Origin: Pseudoalteromonas rubra
Lineage (GTDB): Bacteria > Pseudomonadota > Gammaproteobacteria > Enterobacterales > Alteromonadaceae
Direction of reading: 5' to 3'
Length of the DNA stretch: 64,000 nucleotides
NCBI RefSeq assembly: GCF_000238295.3
Contig: NZ_AHCD03000035.1
Span: 558,001-622,000 of the forward strand
The notes beneath the pieces are model-generated. The model saw only the letters and a program-made list of their open reading frames with translations. It was not told where the DNA came from and did not search any database. Both the position numbers and the translations under genes were made by a program. Position 1 is the stretch's first letter; each line of letters starts with the position of its first letter. Of this stretch, positions 8,357 to 16,289 are shown one piece after another.

Positions 8357-8861
8357 TGAATGATCGATTGAAGCGTCTAACTTTTGTACGCATATTTTTC
8401 ATAGGTGACGACGTATTAAACTGAATCATGCGCCCCAGAGTCCATTGCTCATACCAGGCAACACCATACAACTCATGGTCACTTAAGCTTGAAATAAGTA
8501 AAAGTATTTCATTAACCGTAGACTCAAGCTCAATCAGTAAATCATCGTATTTCCAGTTACGATACTCATCATGGAAGCTGTCAGCGAGCAAGCCCAATTG
8601 ATTCCATTTGTAGCCTGTTTCGGGAAAATCTACGTGTTGATTTTGAGATTTCAAGCGATACCATTTAAGTACGAGCTTTCCCCAACCAATCAAATAAGCC
8701 ACCGTATCACTGACGCTGATGAGTGTGCCTTTAATGTTTCCTTCAATGCCTAATTTACGAGCGTTACTTTCTGGAGTTAAACGATAGTCGGCCATAAGCT
8801 TCTGAAATATCGAGTTTATCGCTAGCTCCAGTTCGTCCTTATCTCTTGGTACAGAAGACAT
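8352..8861 (-). CDS. ClbS/DfsB family four-helix-bundle protein
   Basis: A 169-residue protein matching the ClbS/DfsB family. Family hallmarks are visible: LIGWGKLVLKWYR near residue 57, DFPETGYKWNQLG near residue 78, and the C-terminal WYEQWTLGRMIQFNTSSP. ClbS of E. coli hydrolyses the cyclopropane warhead of colibactin and protects DNA; DfsB is a relative. Here it is a stand-alone cassette with no colibactin-like gene cluster in view, so protection against a foreign genotoxin is a plausible but unproven role. Full family length, no signal peptide, ATG preceded by GGAGG. Confidence 0.85.
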   Translation of the reverse strand: MSSVPRDKDELELAINSIFQKLMADYRLTPESNARKLGIEGNIKGTLISVSDTVAYLIGWGKLVLKWYRLKSQNQHVDFPETGYKWNQLGLLADSFHDEYRNWKYDDLLIELESTVNEILLLISSLSDHELYGVAWYEQWTLGRMIQFNTSSPMKNMRTKVRRFNRSFT

Positions 8862-8890
8862 TTTGACCTCCGGTCACATTAAAACTTCAA

Positions 8891-8946
8891 TAACGGGCTC
8901 AGCTTTGCGTCTGGCGTTGAAGGTGCGTAGTTGATTGACTTGTTAC
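8891..8946 (-). repeat. attC site of the VOC cassette
   Basis: Short (~56 bp) site: AATAACGGGCTCAGC at left and GATTGACTTGTTACG at right. Confidence 0.6.
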
Positions 8947-8953
8947 GATATAG

Positions 8954-9511
8954 CTAATCAAGCGTACCTAAACTATTTTTATGCACTATTTTCCATTCAC
9001 TTTTTTGGGTAAAACCTTGCATATTTCTGATCTCATTCTCTGTGAATTTAATCAGCTCTTGTTCAGATAATTCTAAATTTACAGCAAACTTACAAGGTTG
9101 ATTAACATGCCATGGTGTATCTGTGAAAATCTCAAATCGATTGTTTTCAGGATCACGAAAATATATGGACCACGTAGTGCCGTGAGATACGGTTTGTACA
9201 CTGATCCCTGAAATTGACTTTAATGATGAATTGAAACGCTTCAACTCATCAATACCTTTCACTCTAAAAGAAATATGATCTACTGGACTTTCAACACTCC
9301 TGCGCGATTGCACTGGACTTAAAACAATTTGATGGTGCTCTTCTAGGCTGCGGCTTAAAAAAACCATACCATTTTGACCTTCACCCCTATCAGTGACAAC
9401 AAACCCTAATTTACTCGTATAAAAATTTTCCATCTTTGTTAAGTCTTGAACGTATAATTCAATATGACTCAACTGCATGTTTGGAAAAACAATTTCATCC
9501 TTAGTTTCCAT
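8954..9511 (-). CDS. VOC superfamily (glyoxalase/dioxygenase-fold) protein
   Basis: A protein of about 185 residues with two VOC beta-alpha-beta-beta-beta modules. Candidate metal ligands are in LSHIELYVQDL, HHQIVLSP, PVDHISFRVKG and RFEIFTDTPWHV. Such proteins catalyse isomerisation, dioxygenation or drug inactivation; the C-terminal TDTPWHVNQPC motif recalls extradiol-dioxygenase-like members. The substrate cannot be named. A GTG at 9517 precedes the preferred ATG at 9511, which has GGTGG upstream. Confidence 0.8.
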   Translation of the reverse strand: METKDEIVFPNMQLSHIELYVQDLTKMENFYTSKLGFVVTDRGEGQNGMVFLSRSLEEHHQIVLSPVQSRRSVESPVDHISFRVKGIDELKRFNSSLKSISGISVQTVSHGTTWSIYFRDPENNRFEIFTDTPWHVNQPCKFAVNLELSEQELIKFTENEIRNMQGFTQKSEWKIVHKNSLGTLD

Positions 9512-9523
9512 TTCCACCCTTAT

Positions 9524-9620
9524 CCTAATGCCTTACTAATACGCGCATACATGCCTGGCTAAAATTAACGACGAAGGAGCGCAAGCCAAGCATATTGCGC
9601 CCTTTTGAGTAACTTGTTAG
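9524..9620 (-). repeat. attC site of the 9617 cassette
   Basis: CCTAATGCC at left, GGCTAAAATTAACGACGAAG and GCGCAAGCCAAGC inside, GTAACTTGTTAG at right. A well-kept member of the common attC subfamily. Confidence 0.8.
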
Positions 9621-10006
9621 CTTACTTTATATTGAGCTAAGCAACCTTCACCACACCAAAAATCATAATCAAACGAAGAAGGTGTAGCAACTAACTTTGT
9701 ACCAAGTTTATATAAGGTTAATAGCCGTTCATTGTTAGTTGCTTTTATTTGTTGCAAAAACTGTTCAACTCCTGCTTTTGAGCGAGTTTCATACTCTGTC
9801 ATCACAGCATCACCAACAATGATGTAAGCACAGCTTAAGAAGAAATCTTTTTTAGGACAACTTGCGTCACAGGATAACTCAATAATTAAATCTGCAAAGT
9901 GAAGTTCAGCTACAGACAAATCAAAATCTTGACCTGGCCAAGGTGAGTCCGATTCAAAAGCCCATGCTCGAATTTCTTCCATTTGTGGTTTCCACTGTTC
10001 TTGCAA
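9617..10006 (-). CDS. Cassette-encoded hypothetical protein
   Basis: About 129 residues, soluble, with seven cysteines (SCDASCPKKDFFLSC, FWCGEGC), hinting at metal binding. No family recognised. The frame is open to 10036, but a TTG at 10006 has AGGAG five bases upstream and is the likelier start; an ATG at 9982 is another choice. Confidence 0.5.
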   Translation of the reverse strand: MQEQWKPQMEEIRAWAFESDSPWPGQDFDLSVAELHFADLIIELSCDASCPKKDFFLSCAYIIVGDAVMTEYETRSKAGVEQFLQQIKATNNERLLTLYKLGTKLVATPSSFDYDFWCGEGCLAQYKVS

Positions 10007-10021
10007 CTTGACTCCTGAAAG

Positions 10022-10119
10022 CGAAAGCCCGCACAAAAGGCTAGTAAAACTCCGCTACAATTGGTTAGGCATGAACCAAACCCAGCTTTAGCAGCCTAGC
10101 ACTAAATTGGCTTGTTTTA
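10022..10119 (-). repeat. attC-like site of the 10125 cassette
   Basis: GCGAAAGCCCGCACAAAAGG at left, CAGCTTTAGCAGCCTAGC and ATTGGCTTGTTTTACG at right; both cores are degenerate. Confidence 0.45.
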
Positions 10120-10124
10120 CGGAA

Positions 10125-10340
10125 TTAACGTTTTTTGCGATTCATGTATTTATAAATGGAATCATAACCAGTTACTCCATATAACAAAAACATCAAACCT
10201 AATAGTATTTGAAATATTTGGTTAAGTACTTCAGTTAAGCCGCCGTATATCGGGTTAATTAAAGCCAAAAACCCAATCAAAATAAATACTATACCAACAA
10301 CAACGCCAAGCAAACGCATAATTAACTTTTTAGTTGTCAC
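10125..10340 (-). CDS. Cassette-encoded small membrane protein
   Basis: About 71 residues with two membrane segments (LLGVVVGIVFILIGFLALI and ILLGLMFLLYGVTGY) and a basic C-terminus (NRKKR). The frame is open to 10400, but a GTG at 10340 with GGAGG upstream is the probable start because the bases beyond it form the next attC. No family recognised. Confidence 0.5.
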   Translation of the reverse strand: MTTKKLIMRLLGVVVGIVFILIGFLALINPIYGGLTEVLNQIFQILLGLMFLLYGVTGYDSIYKYMNRKKR

Positions 10341-10363
10341 AAGTGCAGAGCCTCCGATTACGT

Positions 10364-10407
10364 ATAACGTTGCCATAAGGCGCGTCGCATTTGATGGCAT
10401 GCTTAGT
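10364..10407 (-). repeat. Short attC site of the 10403 cassette
   Basis: Only ~44 bp: TATAACGTTGCCATAAGGCG, then GATGGCATGCTTAGTTG at the gene stop. Degenerate right core. Confidence 0.45.
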
Positions 10408-11077
10408 TGACGACAATACCGATTGCACCAAATTTAGTGCCCGTTATTTTTTTAAACAAACCCATTTCCACCATAACATCCATAACCCGAGACATATCAT
10501 GGTACCAGTCAATTATACCCTCGGGCATAGTTAAAGACTGTGTTGTATCAATAAACTCGGCAAAGAAATATGGGTCAAGTACACCAAACTCCTCGCCATA
10601 CCAGATTGGTACCTCAATAACCTGACCCGAATCGATATTTTCGCAATAAAAATGCGCACCATGATGATAACACCGCCAGCCATCAGGAAAGAGCTGTATT
10701 TCGTCAGACTTATCCCACAATTCAGTTAGCGGAATGTCATTCAATTCGGTGATTTGTCTTGCTAACCACTCTGATTGCTTTCTAAACTCGCTAGCTGCAT
10801 GCTTAATCTCTGGAGTTATTCGATAAATTTCCGATTTGGAGATGACCTGCATTATTGTTACGTAACTCCAGTACTTTCGGCTTCCGGCAGCAAAAACACT
10901 GTAATTCTCAGGTAATTCACGCCTTAATCTGACTATCAATTTCTCCCTTTTTGAATAGGACATCCAGGAGGGAAATGCCAGTACTAAATGTCTCTCTCGC
11001 TCTACCAATCTTATGAGTTTTTCAACCGGTGGCAGGAAAAAAGATGATATGTAATATCTACGAATAGGATCAGGCAT
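10403..11077 (-). CDS. Cassette-encoded hypothetical protein
   Basis: A 224-residue soluble protein, among the larger unknown cassette products. It has a basic N-terminal third (LIRLVERERHLVLAF; YSKREKLIVRLRREL) and an aromatic, acidic middle (WRCYHHGAHFYCENI; WYGEEFGVLDPYFFAEF). No known family or catalytic motif is recognised. Confidence 0.6.
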   Translation of the reverse strand: MPDPIRRYYISSFFLPPVEKLIRLVERERHLVLAFPSWMSYSKREKLIVRLRRELPENYSVFAAGSRKYWSYVTIMQVISKSEIYRITPEIKHAASEFRKQSEWLARQITELNDIPLTELWDKSDEIQLFPDGWRCYHHGAHFYCENIDSGQVIEVPIWYGEEFGVLDPYFFAEFIDTTQSLTMPEGIIDWYHDMSRVMDVMVEMGLFKKITGTKFGAIGIVVN

Positions 11078-11085
11078 TCGACCAC

Positions 11086-11186
11086 CTAACGCCGTCTTAA
11101 ACGGCTAAGTAATTGTTGACTAAAGTGTGAAGCAAAGCAGAACCGAGCCAACTTTACTTATCCGCTACTTTATGGCTTTCTTATGC
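11086..11186 (-). repeat. attC site of the 11189 cassette
   Basis: CCTAACGCCGTCTTAAACGG at left, CAAAGCAGAACCGAGCCAAC inside and CTTTCTTATGCCG at right. Confidence 0.7.
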
Positions 11187-11188
11187 CG

Positions 11189-11566
11189 TTAAGATACCGA
11201 TACAACCAAAGGCAAACTTCCAGATGCAAAATAACTAGAATCACATGCTTCGTCCCAGTGATTGTGTTCACCTGGCACCGCGTCTAATTCGAAATTAAAA
11301 AATGACGCTAACACTCTAAGACTTTCCAGATTACCGCTAATCTTAACTCCTTCATTATCACTAAATGTTGCACACGCGGCACCAGAACTAATACACACTT
11401 TTAACTGTGCTTCTAGAAATTCATAAGGTTCAGGTGAACCCGAGTTATCAAACGTAAATGTACGATTATAGGCATCATTGGCGTTTTCAAGAGAACGCTG
11501 AATTTCAGCTAATTCTCTAATAGAGCCTGAAATTTCCAATTCATCAATAGTTCGAAATAACTTCAT
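11189..11566 (-). CDS. Cassette-encoded hypothetical protein, possibly Imm32-like
   Basis: A 125-residue soluble protein. The segment VKISGNLESLRVLASFFNFEL resembles the helix-turn core of Imm32-type immunity proteins (residues ~74-94), followed by HNHWDEACDSSY. The match is weak and made by eye; a plain hypothetical protein is equally possible. Confidence 0.5.
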   Translation of the reverse strand: MKLFRTIDELEISGSIRELAEIQRSLENANDAYNRTFTFDNSGSPEPYEFLEAQLKVCISSGAACATFSDNEGVKISGNLESLRVLASFFNFELDAVPGEHNHWDEACDSSYFASGSLPLVVSVS

Positions 11567-11580
11567 AACTGTTTAAGCGT

Positions 11581-11661
11581 ATAACGCGTCTCTTACCTGG
11601 CGGAATTTTTGTTCACAAAATTATGACAGCTTTACGCTGCCTGGTGAAGTGGCTTGTTATA
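11581..11661 (-). repeat. attC site of the 11668 cassette
   Basis: ATAACGCGTCTCTTACCTGG at left, CTGCCTGGTGAAGTGG and CTTGTTATATT at right; about 81 bp. Confidence 0.7.
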
Positions 11662-11667
11662 TTTCGC

Positions 11668-11955
11668 CTACACGTATGGAATGGTACAAAGTTCTATTTT
11701 ACCTTGTTTATCTATATCCCGTAACGCAGCCTCAATTATTGATTCAGATATTTCTGAGACCAAAATCATGTGCGAAGCTCCATAATGGAATCGGACTTTC
11801 GTCCCTTCTACCCAATCACCACATGCTGACATACCTTCAGGGGTGAAAAAGAAACACCACCTTTTTTCTCCAGAAGTAGTCGTTATAGCTACTTCAATAG
11901 CTCCGCTTTTATGTCGCTCAATTGGGTCTTCAATTTCGATAAGTTTAATATTCAT
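11668..11955 (-). CDS. Cassette-encoded hypothetical protein
   Basis: A 95-residue soluble protein starting MNIKLIEIEDPIERHKSG; the seven codons before this ATG enter the attC. Beta-rich pattern (IEVAITTTSGEKRWCFFFTPEG). No family recognised. Confidence 0.55.
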   Translation of the reverse strand: MNIKLIEIEDPIERHKSGAIEVAITTTSGEKRWCFFFTPEGMSACGDWVEGTKVRFHYGASHMILVSEISESIIEAALRDIDKQGKIELCTIPYV

Positions 11956-11963
11956 AATGAAAT

Positions 11964-12052
11964 ATAACGTCACCACAGGGGAAATAAGTTGCTTACTAGC
12001 TGTTGAAGAACAAAAAAAGAAAACTTTTCCCTTATTTATTAGCTTGTTACAT
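11964..12052 (-). repeat. attC site of the 12047 cassette
   Basis: TATAACGTCACCACAGGGG at left and TTAGCTTGTTACA at right. The arms AGGGGAAATAAG and CTTATTT can pair. Confidence 0.6.
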
Positions 12053-12451
12053 AGCCTTTCTCACCCAAAAAAGATGTAAAACTATATGAATTATTAAGAA
12101 AATAGCTGGGCATATAAACAAATAGAACTCAAACCAGCCACTACCAATTTCAAACATTTCACCGTCAAAATTAACACCTGACCAATAAGCAAACACCAGA
12201 GCCAACAAGCCCAAAATGAGAAATACCAACCGAGTTTCATGTTTAAGCTTTAACCCCCAACTTACTGAAGTTAAAGCAATGTAGCCAAATATTCCAAATA
12301 CTGAGGTTACAATCCACTTAAGGCTAAAAACAATAGGCAAGTCAAAAATATTACCAACTGCGCCAATTAAAGCGAAAAGAGCAAGGATCGTAAGTAACGT
12401 TGATGGAACCCAAGCCAGAATAGTAGTTAACCCTATTAGCAGATTTCTCAT
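12047..12451 (-). CDS. Cassette-encoded four-helix membrane protein
   Basis: A 134-residue protein with four predicted membrane segments (about residues 5-30, 38-62, 73-92 and 105-128). No family recognised. Start ATG is preceded by GGAGGC. Confidence 0.6.
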   Translation of the reverse strand: MRNLLIGLTTILAWVPSTLLTILALFALIGAVGNIFDLPIVFSLKWIVTSVFGIFGYIALTSVSWGLKLKHETRLVFLILGLLALVFAYWSGVNFDGEMFEIGSGWFEFYLFICPAIFLIIHIVLHLFWVRKAM

Positions 12452-12466
12452 AAGCCTCCTTGTCTA

Positions 12467-12532
12467 TATAGCGATAGCGCACGCGTATTGGCACGGACTC
12501 GCGAGCGTCCTAATTGACACGCTTGTTATATT
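12467..12532 (-). repeat. attC site closing the HxlR/SDR/cupin cassette
   Basis: ATAGCGATAGCGCACGCG at left, GCACGGACTCGCGAGCGTCC inside and CACGCTTGTTATA at right. Confidence 0.55.
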
Positions 12533-12867
12533 TTATTTTCGATTTCATCTTGTAGTTTTTCAAGCTCATCAAGGACTTTCATAAATTTGGCCCCGAAATC
12601 AGTAACTTTATACTCCACCCTAGGTGGCACCTCATTGTAAGAAACTCGCTCCAGGATCCCAAACTCCGTATTTTTACGCAGACACTGGTTCAGAACTTTG
12701 GTGGTTAAGCCTTCAATGCTGCGCACCATTTCACCAGGCCGATTGATTCCATCAGCCAAGAGCTGATAAACCGTAAGAGACCATTTGCAGCCATAAATAG
12801 TCTCCACCATCTTTGCACTTTCAGTCGGTGCTGTTTTTCTCAAATATTTTTTTTCTCTATCTTTCAT
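12526..12867 (-). CDS. HxlR family transcriptional regulator
   Basis: A 113-residue winged-helix regulator. The HxlR pattern is clear: IYGCKWSLTVYQLLADGINRPGEM near residue 24, then GLTTKVLNQCLRKNTEFGILER and PRVEYKVTDFGAKF, where the CLRKL motif reads CLRKN. It carries cysteines (C27, C62) that could sense oxidants or electrophiles as in YodB-type members. It is divergent from the SDR and cupin genes and probably controls them and itself through the inverted repeat at 12879-12915. Confidence 0.85.
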   Translation of the reverse strand: MKDREKKYLRKTAPTESAKMVETIYGCKWSLTVYQLLADGINRPGEMVRSIEGLTTKVLNQCLRKNTEFGILERVSYNEVPPRVEYKVTDFGAKFMKVLDELEKLQDEIENKI

Positions 12868-12878
12868 AAAGATGTACC

Positions 12879-12915
12879 AAAAAGTACCTACCTTACCAAT
12901 TTGTACTTACTTTTT
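12879..12915. promoter_or_regulatory. Candidate HxlR operator
   Basis: Perfect 8-bp inverted repeat AAAAAGTA / TACTTTTT with an inner AGTAC / GTACT pair, inside the 106-bp gap between the regulator and the divergent SDR gene. Position and symmetry suit a dimeric winged-helix regulator; binding is inferred. Confidence 0.5.
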
Positions 12916-12973
12916 AACGCTAAGGTGATTCGATAAATTATCTCCGTACCTTAACATATATCGGAGAATATCT

Positions 12974-13747
12974 ATGACAACTTCAAACATTGCATTAATC
13001 GTCGGTGGTTCGAGCGGAATGGGCTTTGCAACAGCAAAACAACTCGTCGCTCAAGGGAGCAGTGTGATTATCTTAGGCAACAATGCTGACAAACTGGAGT
13101 CGGCCAGGTCTCAGTTAACCGCAATCGCGAGCAATGACATTAGTATTGAGACATTACAAGCCAATCTCTATGAACAACAAGATGTTGACAGAGTCATTCA
13201 AGCGATAAACTCGGACGAAAGGCATATCCAATACCTTGTTAATTCGGCAGGTTACTTCAACCCTAAGCCATATTTGGAACACGGAATAGAAGATTATGAT
13301 GCTTATGCTCTACTGAATCGGGCTACCTTCTTTATTAGCCAAGCTGTATCCCAAAATATGCGTAACAATGGAGGCGGCTCCATTGTTCATATTGGTTCAA
13401 TGTGGGCTAAGCAGGCGATCAAAGCAACCCCCTCTTCTGCTTATTCCATGGCAAAAGCAGGATTACACGCGTTAACGCAGCATATGGCAATGGAACTGGC
13501 CGACCATAACATTAGGGTAAATGCTGTGTCACCTGCTGTAGTGAAAACGCCAATTTACGAAACTTTTATCGATCCGGCAGAAGTGGATGATGCCCTTGCA
13601 GGTTTTGACAGTTTCCACCCCATTGGTCGTATTGGCACACCAGATGACGTTGCCAACGCTATCATGTTTCTATTGAACGAAAGTGCAAGCTGGATAACAG
13701 GCGCAATTTGGGATGTTGACGGCGGTGTTATTGCTGGCAGAAATTAG
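12974..13747 (+). CDS. Short-chain dehydrogenase/reductase
   Basis: A 257-residue classical SDR. Visible: nucleotide-binding GGSSGMG near residue 12, NSAGYF near residue 89, catalytic Ser in HIGSMWA, catalytic YSMAK near residue 158, and VNAVSPAVVKTPIY after it; C-terminal WITGAIWDVDGGV. It should use NAD(P)H on a carbonyl or alcohol; the substrate is unknown. Start ATG has CGGAGAA upstream. Plus-strand orientation, against the cassette genes around it; likely co-transcribed with the cupin gene 25 bp downstream. Confidence 0.9.
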   Translation: MTTSNIALIVGGSSGMGFATAKQLVAQGSSVIILGNNADKLESARSQLTAIASNDISIETLQANLYEQQDVDRVIQAINSDERHIQYLVNSAGYFNPKPYLEHGIEDYDAYALLNRATFFISQAVSQNMRNNGGGSIVHIGSMWAKQAIKATPSSAYSMAKAGLHALTQHMAMELADHNIRVNAVSPAVVKTPIYETFIDPAEVDDALAGFDSFHPIGRIGTPDDVANAIMFLLNESASWITGAIWDVDGGVIAGRN

Positions 13748-13772
13748 GCAACAATCTTTATTGGAGGTCAAT

Positions 13773-14435
13773 ATGACTACTTTAATCAATGCAGATTTCA
13801 AGCAACGTGTCGTCATTCAACCCGCCGACTATAAATGGGTTGACTCTCCGATGCCTGGCGTTGAGCGCATGATGCTTGACCGCGTTGGAGATGAAGTCGC
13901 ACGAGCGACCTCTATCGTTCGTTACGCACCATACTCAACGTTTTCATCACACACTCATAGTGGTGGAGAAGAATTCTTAGTACTTGATGGTGTGTTTTCG
14001 GACGAGCATCAAAACTACGCAAACGGGAGCTATGTGCGCAACCCAATAGGTACATCTCACACACCAAAAATAGGTAAAGAAGGAGCAACTATATTGGTAA
14101 AGCTACATCAATTTGCTCAGGACGACACAAAACAAAAAATGATAGACACTCAGAACCACCCGTGGCACCAAGGGCTTGTAGATGGGCTAACGGTGATGCC
14201 GTTGCATGAGTTTAAAGGTGAGAAGGTCGCCTTAGTTAAATGGTCACCTCATACTCAATTTCAATCGCACACCCATTGGGGAGGGGAAGAAATCTTTGTA
14301 TTAGAAGGCACATTTTACGATGAGCATGGCCAATATCCCAAAGGCACCTGGCTTCGTAATCCCCACATGAGCCAGCACACGCCTTTTACGAAAGAGGATG
14401 GCGCATTGATTTATGTAAAGGTGGGTCATTTGTAA
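13773..14435 (+). CDS. ChrR-type double cupin protein
   Basis: A 220-residue protein with two cupin halves. Each has a metal-binding motif: SSHTHSGGEEFLVLDG near residue 55 and QSHTHWGGEEIFVLEG near residue 163, each followed by YVRNP/WLRNP and a HTP segment. The family resembles the anti-sigma ChrR cupin domain without the zinc-binding N-terminal part. The ATG at 13773 is preceded by GGAGG, so the upstream open frame is not used. With the SDR and HxlR genes it likely forms a stress-response unit. Confidence 0.85.
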   Translation: MTTLINADFKQRVVIQPADYKWVDSPMPGVERMMLDRVGDEVARATSIVRYAPYSTFSSHTHSGGEEFLVLDGVFSDEHQNYANGSYVRNPIGTSHTPKIGKEGATILVKLHQFAQDDTKQKMIDTQNHPWHQGLVDGLTVMPLHEFKGEKVALVKWSPHTQFQSHTHWGGEEIFVLEGTFYDEHGQYPKGTWLRNPHMSQHTPFTKEDGALIYVKVGHL

Positions 14436-14437
14436 AT

Positions 14438-14537
14438 ATAACGCTCACATAAGGCCCCATGCACGCTTGCTGGTATTTTGGGGCCTGGTGCCGATCCAGC
14501 AAGCGTGCAACGGGCTGATTTTAATGCGTTTGTTAGG
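14438..14537 (-). repeat. attC site of the GRAM-domain cassette
   Basis: TATAACGCTCACATAAGGCC at left, the arms GCACGCTTGCTGG and CCAGCAAGCGTGC inside, GCGTTTGTTAGG at right. Strong imperfect palindrome. Confidence 0.85.
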
Positions 14538-14952
14538 TATTTCTGCGCTGTATTTGGCTTTCAATCTTCTGCATGAAGTTCTGTGCGCCAAAGCACCTAA
14601 ATTTAAAGATCCCGTACGGTGTTGTGACAGCGATGATTTTCGTCAAGAAGCCAAATTCAAGGTCAATATTAAAGATATGCGCTAAAGGAATGCTAAGGGC
14701 ATTGTCGCCCTTATGGAATATTTCGTTCAAGGTGTTTGGGGTAAAATTAATATGATCTTGAGTAAGGGTGACTGCTCCCCCAACCCAAAGGCCACCATAT
14801 GCTTCCTTGAACTGACTCAGGACTGATTCAACTACCAGTTCGTGAAAATCGAAGCCTGACAGGTCTGCCAGATTTCCGACCAGAGATAGATCTTCTTTTG
14901 CATCTTCGATTAAAAAGTTACAAAGCTTTTTAGCTATTTTTAAATTTGACAT
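14533..14952 (-). CDS. GRAM-like domain protein
   Basis: A 139-residue soluble protein. The stretch from GGLWVGGAVTLTQDHINFTP through IPLAHIFNIDLEFG and YGIFKFRCFGAQNFMQKIE follows the GRAM/PH-like beta pattern. Cellular role unknown. Single-gene cassette. Confidence 0.65.
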   Translation of the reverse strand: MSNLKIAKKLCNFLIEDAKEDLSLVGNLADLSGFDFHELVVESVLSQFKEAYGGLWVGGAVTLTQDHINFTPNTLNEIFHKGDNALSIPLAHIFNIDLEFGFLTKIIAVTTPYGIFKFRCFGAQNFMQKIESQIQRRNT

Positions 14953-14961
14953 ATACTTCCG

Positions 14962-15060
14962 TGATGTATGCCCAGCGCCCGCCTAAGCGATAAAAAATTT
15001 TGGCGCATGTTTTTGAAAAAAGCGACAGGATTTTGCATCCGAATTGCATTACTTGTTATA
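14962..15060 (-). repeat. attC-like site of the 15064 cassette
   Basis: ATGCCCAGCGCCCGCCTAAG at left (no TAAC core) and GCATTACTTGTTATA at right. Confidence 0.5.
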
Positions 15061-15063
15061 AAC

Positions 15064-15426
15064 CTACTTCAAATACCTAACTAGTTTTTCTTTAAAAACC
15101 AACCAATAACAACCAGCAATGCAAATAACACTCGAATAGAACTGGAATGCGACATTAACGCTGTCTGTTGAATTTATGAAATGAATCCCAGGAAAAACCA
15201 ACAAAAAATTTGGGATAATTATATTCAGAAACTTGTAATCTTTTCGCCATAAATAAGGACTAACAACGCCAATAATTAGCCCTATAAGAATACCAGTTAA
15301 GATTGCAAAATCGGCTCTATCATAATTAGCAAGAAGAGCAATCAATGCAGATAAGCCAAACGCGGTAATCCAAACTGACTTTTCAACAAGCTTTGAGTTA
15401 TGTCTCGCTAAATCTGAATTTATCAT
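15064..15426 (-). CDS. Cassette-encoded four-helix membrane protein
   Basis: A 120-residue protein with four predicted membrane segments (residues ~18-32, 38-58, 67-84 and 91-110). No family recognised. Next to attC sites on both sides. Confidence 0.6.
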   Translation of the reverse strand: MINSDLARHNSKLVEKSVWITAFGLSALIALLANYDRADFAILTGILIGLIIGVVSPYLWRKDYKFLNIIIPNFLLVFPGIHFINSTDSVNVAFQFYSSVICIAGCYWLVFKEKLVRYLK

Positions 15427-15443
15427 TTATGTTCCATAGTTTT

Positions 15444-15540
15444 ATAACGCCGTTTTAACCGGATAAAAATAGCTGGCTAAGAAACTTGTAAAGCACGAAC
15501 AAAGCCTACTATTTTGGGTCCATTGGTTAAACATTTTTTT
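15444..15540 (-). repeat. attC site of a decayed cassette
   Basis: TATAACGCCGTTTTAACCGG at left, GCTGGCTAAGAAACTTG and ACGAACAAAGCCT inside, and a degenerate ATTGGTTAAAC at right. Confidence 0.65.
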
Positions 15541-15547
15541 TGGTGTT

Positions 15548-15751
15548 TTATTTTACAGGCCTAGTAAGACAAACATTTCCTTCATACAAAAAAGCCACTG
15601 CATTGTTTCTTTCCAAGCATTCCTCTCTTGTGAATCCATTTACCCTATCGGCAGTACATTGTTCATAATAAGCTAAACACGCTAATCCATCATTGATTTT
15701 TCCCAAAATAAAACAAGTAGGATTAAAGCGCCTTTCAAGAAATACAAACTT
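15548..15751 (-). pseudogene. Cassette ORF lacking a start codon
   Basis: A 67-codon open frame with protein-like, cysteine-rich sequence (LGKINDGLACLAYYEQC, EECLERNNAVAFLYEG) ends in a TAA at 15548. It begins right after an in-frame TAG and has no ATG, GTG or good TTG. It is probably the C-terminal part of a cassette gene that lost its 5' end. Otherwise the 400-bp gap at 15427-15823 holds only the two attC sites. Confidence 0.45.
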
Positions 15752-15768
15752 CTATTGTTTTTTATTTT

Positions 15769-15820
15769 CACGCTCACCTCAATTGACACCTAAATTTTCC
15801 TGGTGGAGCCGCTTGTGACA
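15769..15820 (-). repeat. Short attC-like site of the 15824 cassette
   Basis: CACGCTCACCTCAATTGACA at left and GGAGCCGCTTGTGACA at right, about 52 bp and degenerate. Confidence 0.4.
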
Positions 15821-15823
15821 GCA

Positions 15824-16189
15824 TCAGTGGTGCGCAGGATAATAAAGTTCATGCATGATAAAAACTAATTGCTGTTGATTATTGAAAGTGAAATACATTT
15901 GTAAATCACCTTTTCCTAACGATGTATCATGACCTGGCAGCTTAATTGTAGTAACCAAGCCATAACCTTTTTCACACGAAGACATCGGATACTCAAACTC
16001 TTCGGTACAGTTGTTATAAAACTGCACCGTTCCTTTCTTTTGACTTAAAACCTTATATACGTCGGCCAGCATCTTCCCTTTCTGGAACTGCAACATATAT
16101 TCTTTTGCCCACTTACTATCGTCTTCAATTGTATCGCTTGCACATGCGTTAAGTGAAACAACGAAAAGTAGAATTGCTAAATATTTCAT
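15824..16189 (-). CDS. Cassette-encoded lipoprotein
   Basis: A 121-residue protein with a lipoprotein signal (MKYLAILLFVVSLNACAS, lipobox LNAC). The mature part has a QFQKGKMLADVYKVLSQKKG segment, a pattern seen in small SmpA/OmlA-like lipoproteins, and a CTEEFEYPMSSC cysteine pair. Function unknown. Confidence 0.65.
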   Translation of the reverse strand: MKYLAILLFVVSLNACASDTIEDDSKWAKEYMLQFQKGKMLADVYKVLSQKKGTVQFYNNCTEEFEYPMSSCEKGYGLVTTIKLPGHDTSLGKGDLQMYFTFNNQQQLVFIMHELYYPAHH

Positions 16190-16194
16190 AGGCT

Positions 16195-16289
16195 ATAACG
16201 TTTTGTTAAGGGGCAACCAAAACACAGTGTAGGCTTTCCCATGGAGGCCACGTTTTTTGTGGCCGGAATGTATTTGAGCAACTTGTTAT
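16195..16289 (-). repeat. attC site of the 16286 cassette
   Basis: TATAACGTTTTGTTAAGGGG at left, the hairpin GGAGGCCACG/TGTGGCCGG inside and CAACTTGTTATG at right. Confidence 0.75.

Noticed and set aside
8014..8424. 136-codon plus-strand frame as a gene
   Set aside because: It mixes frameshifted pieces of the IS10-like transposase N-terminus with attC sequence; treated as part of the IS relic.
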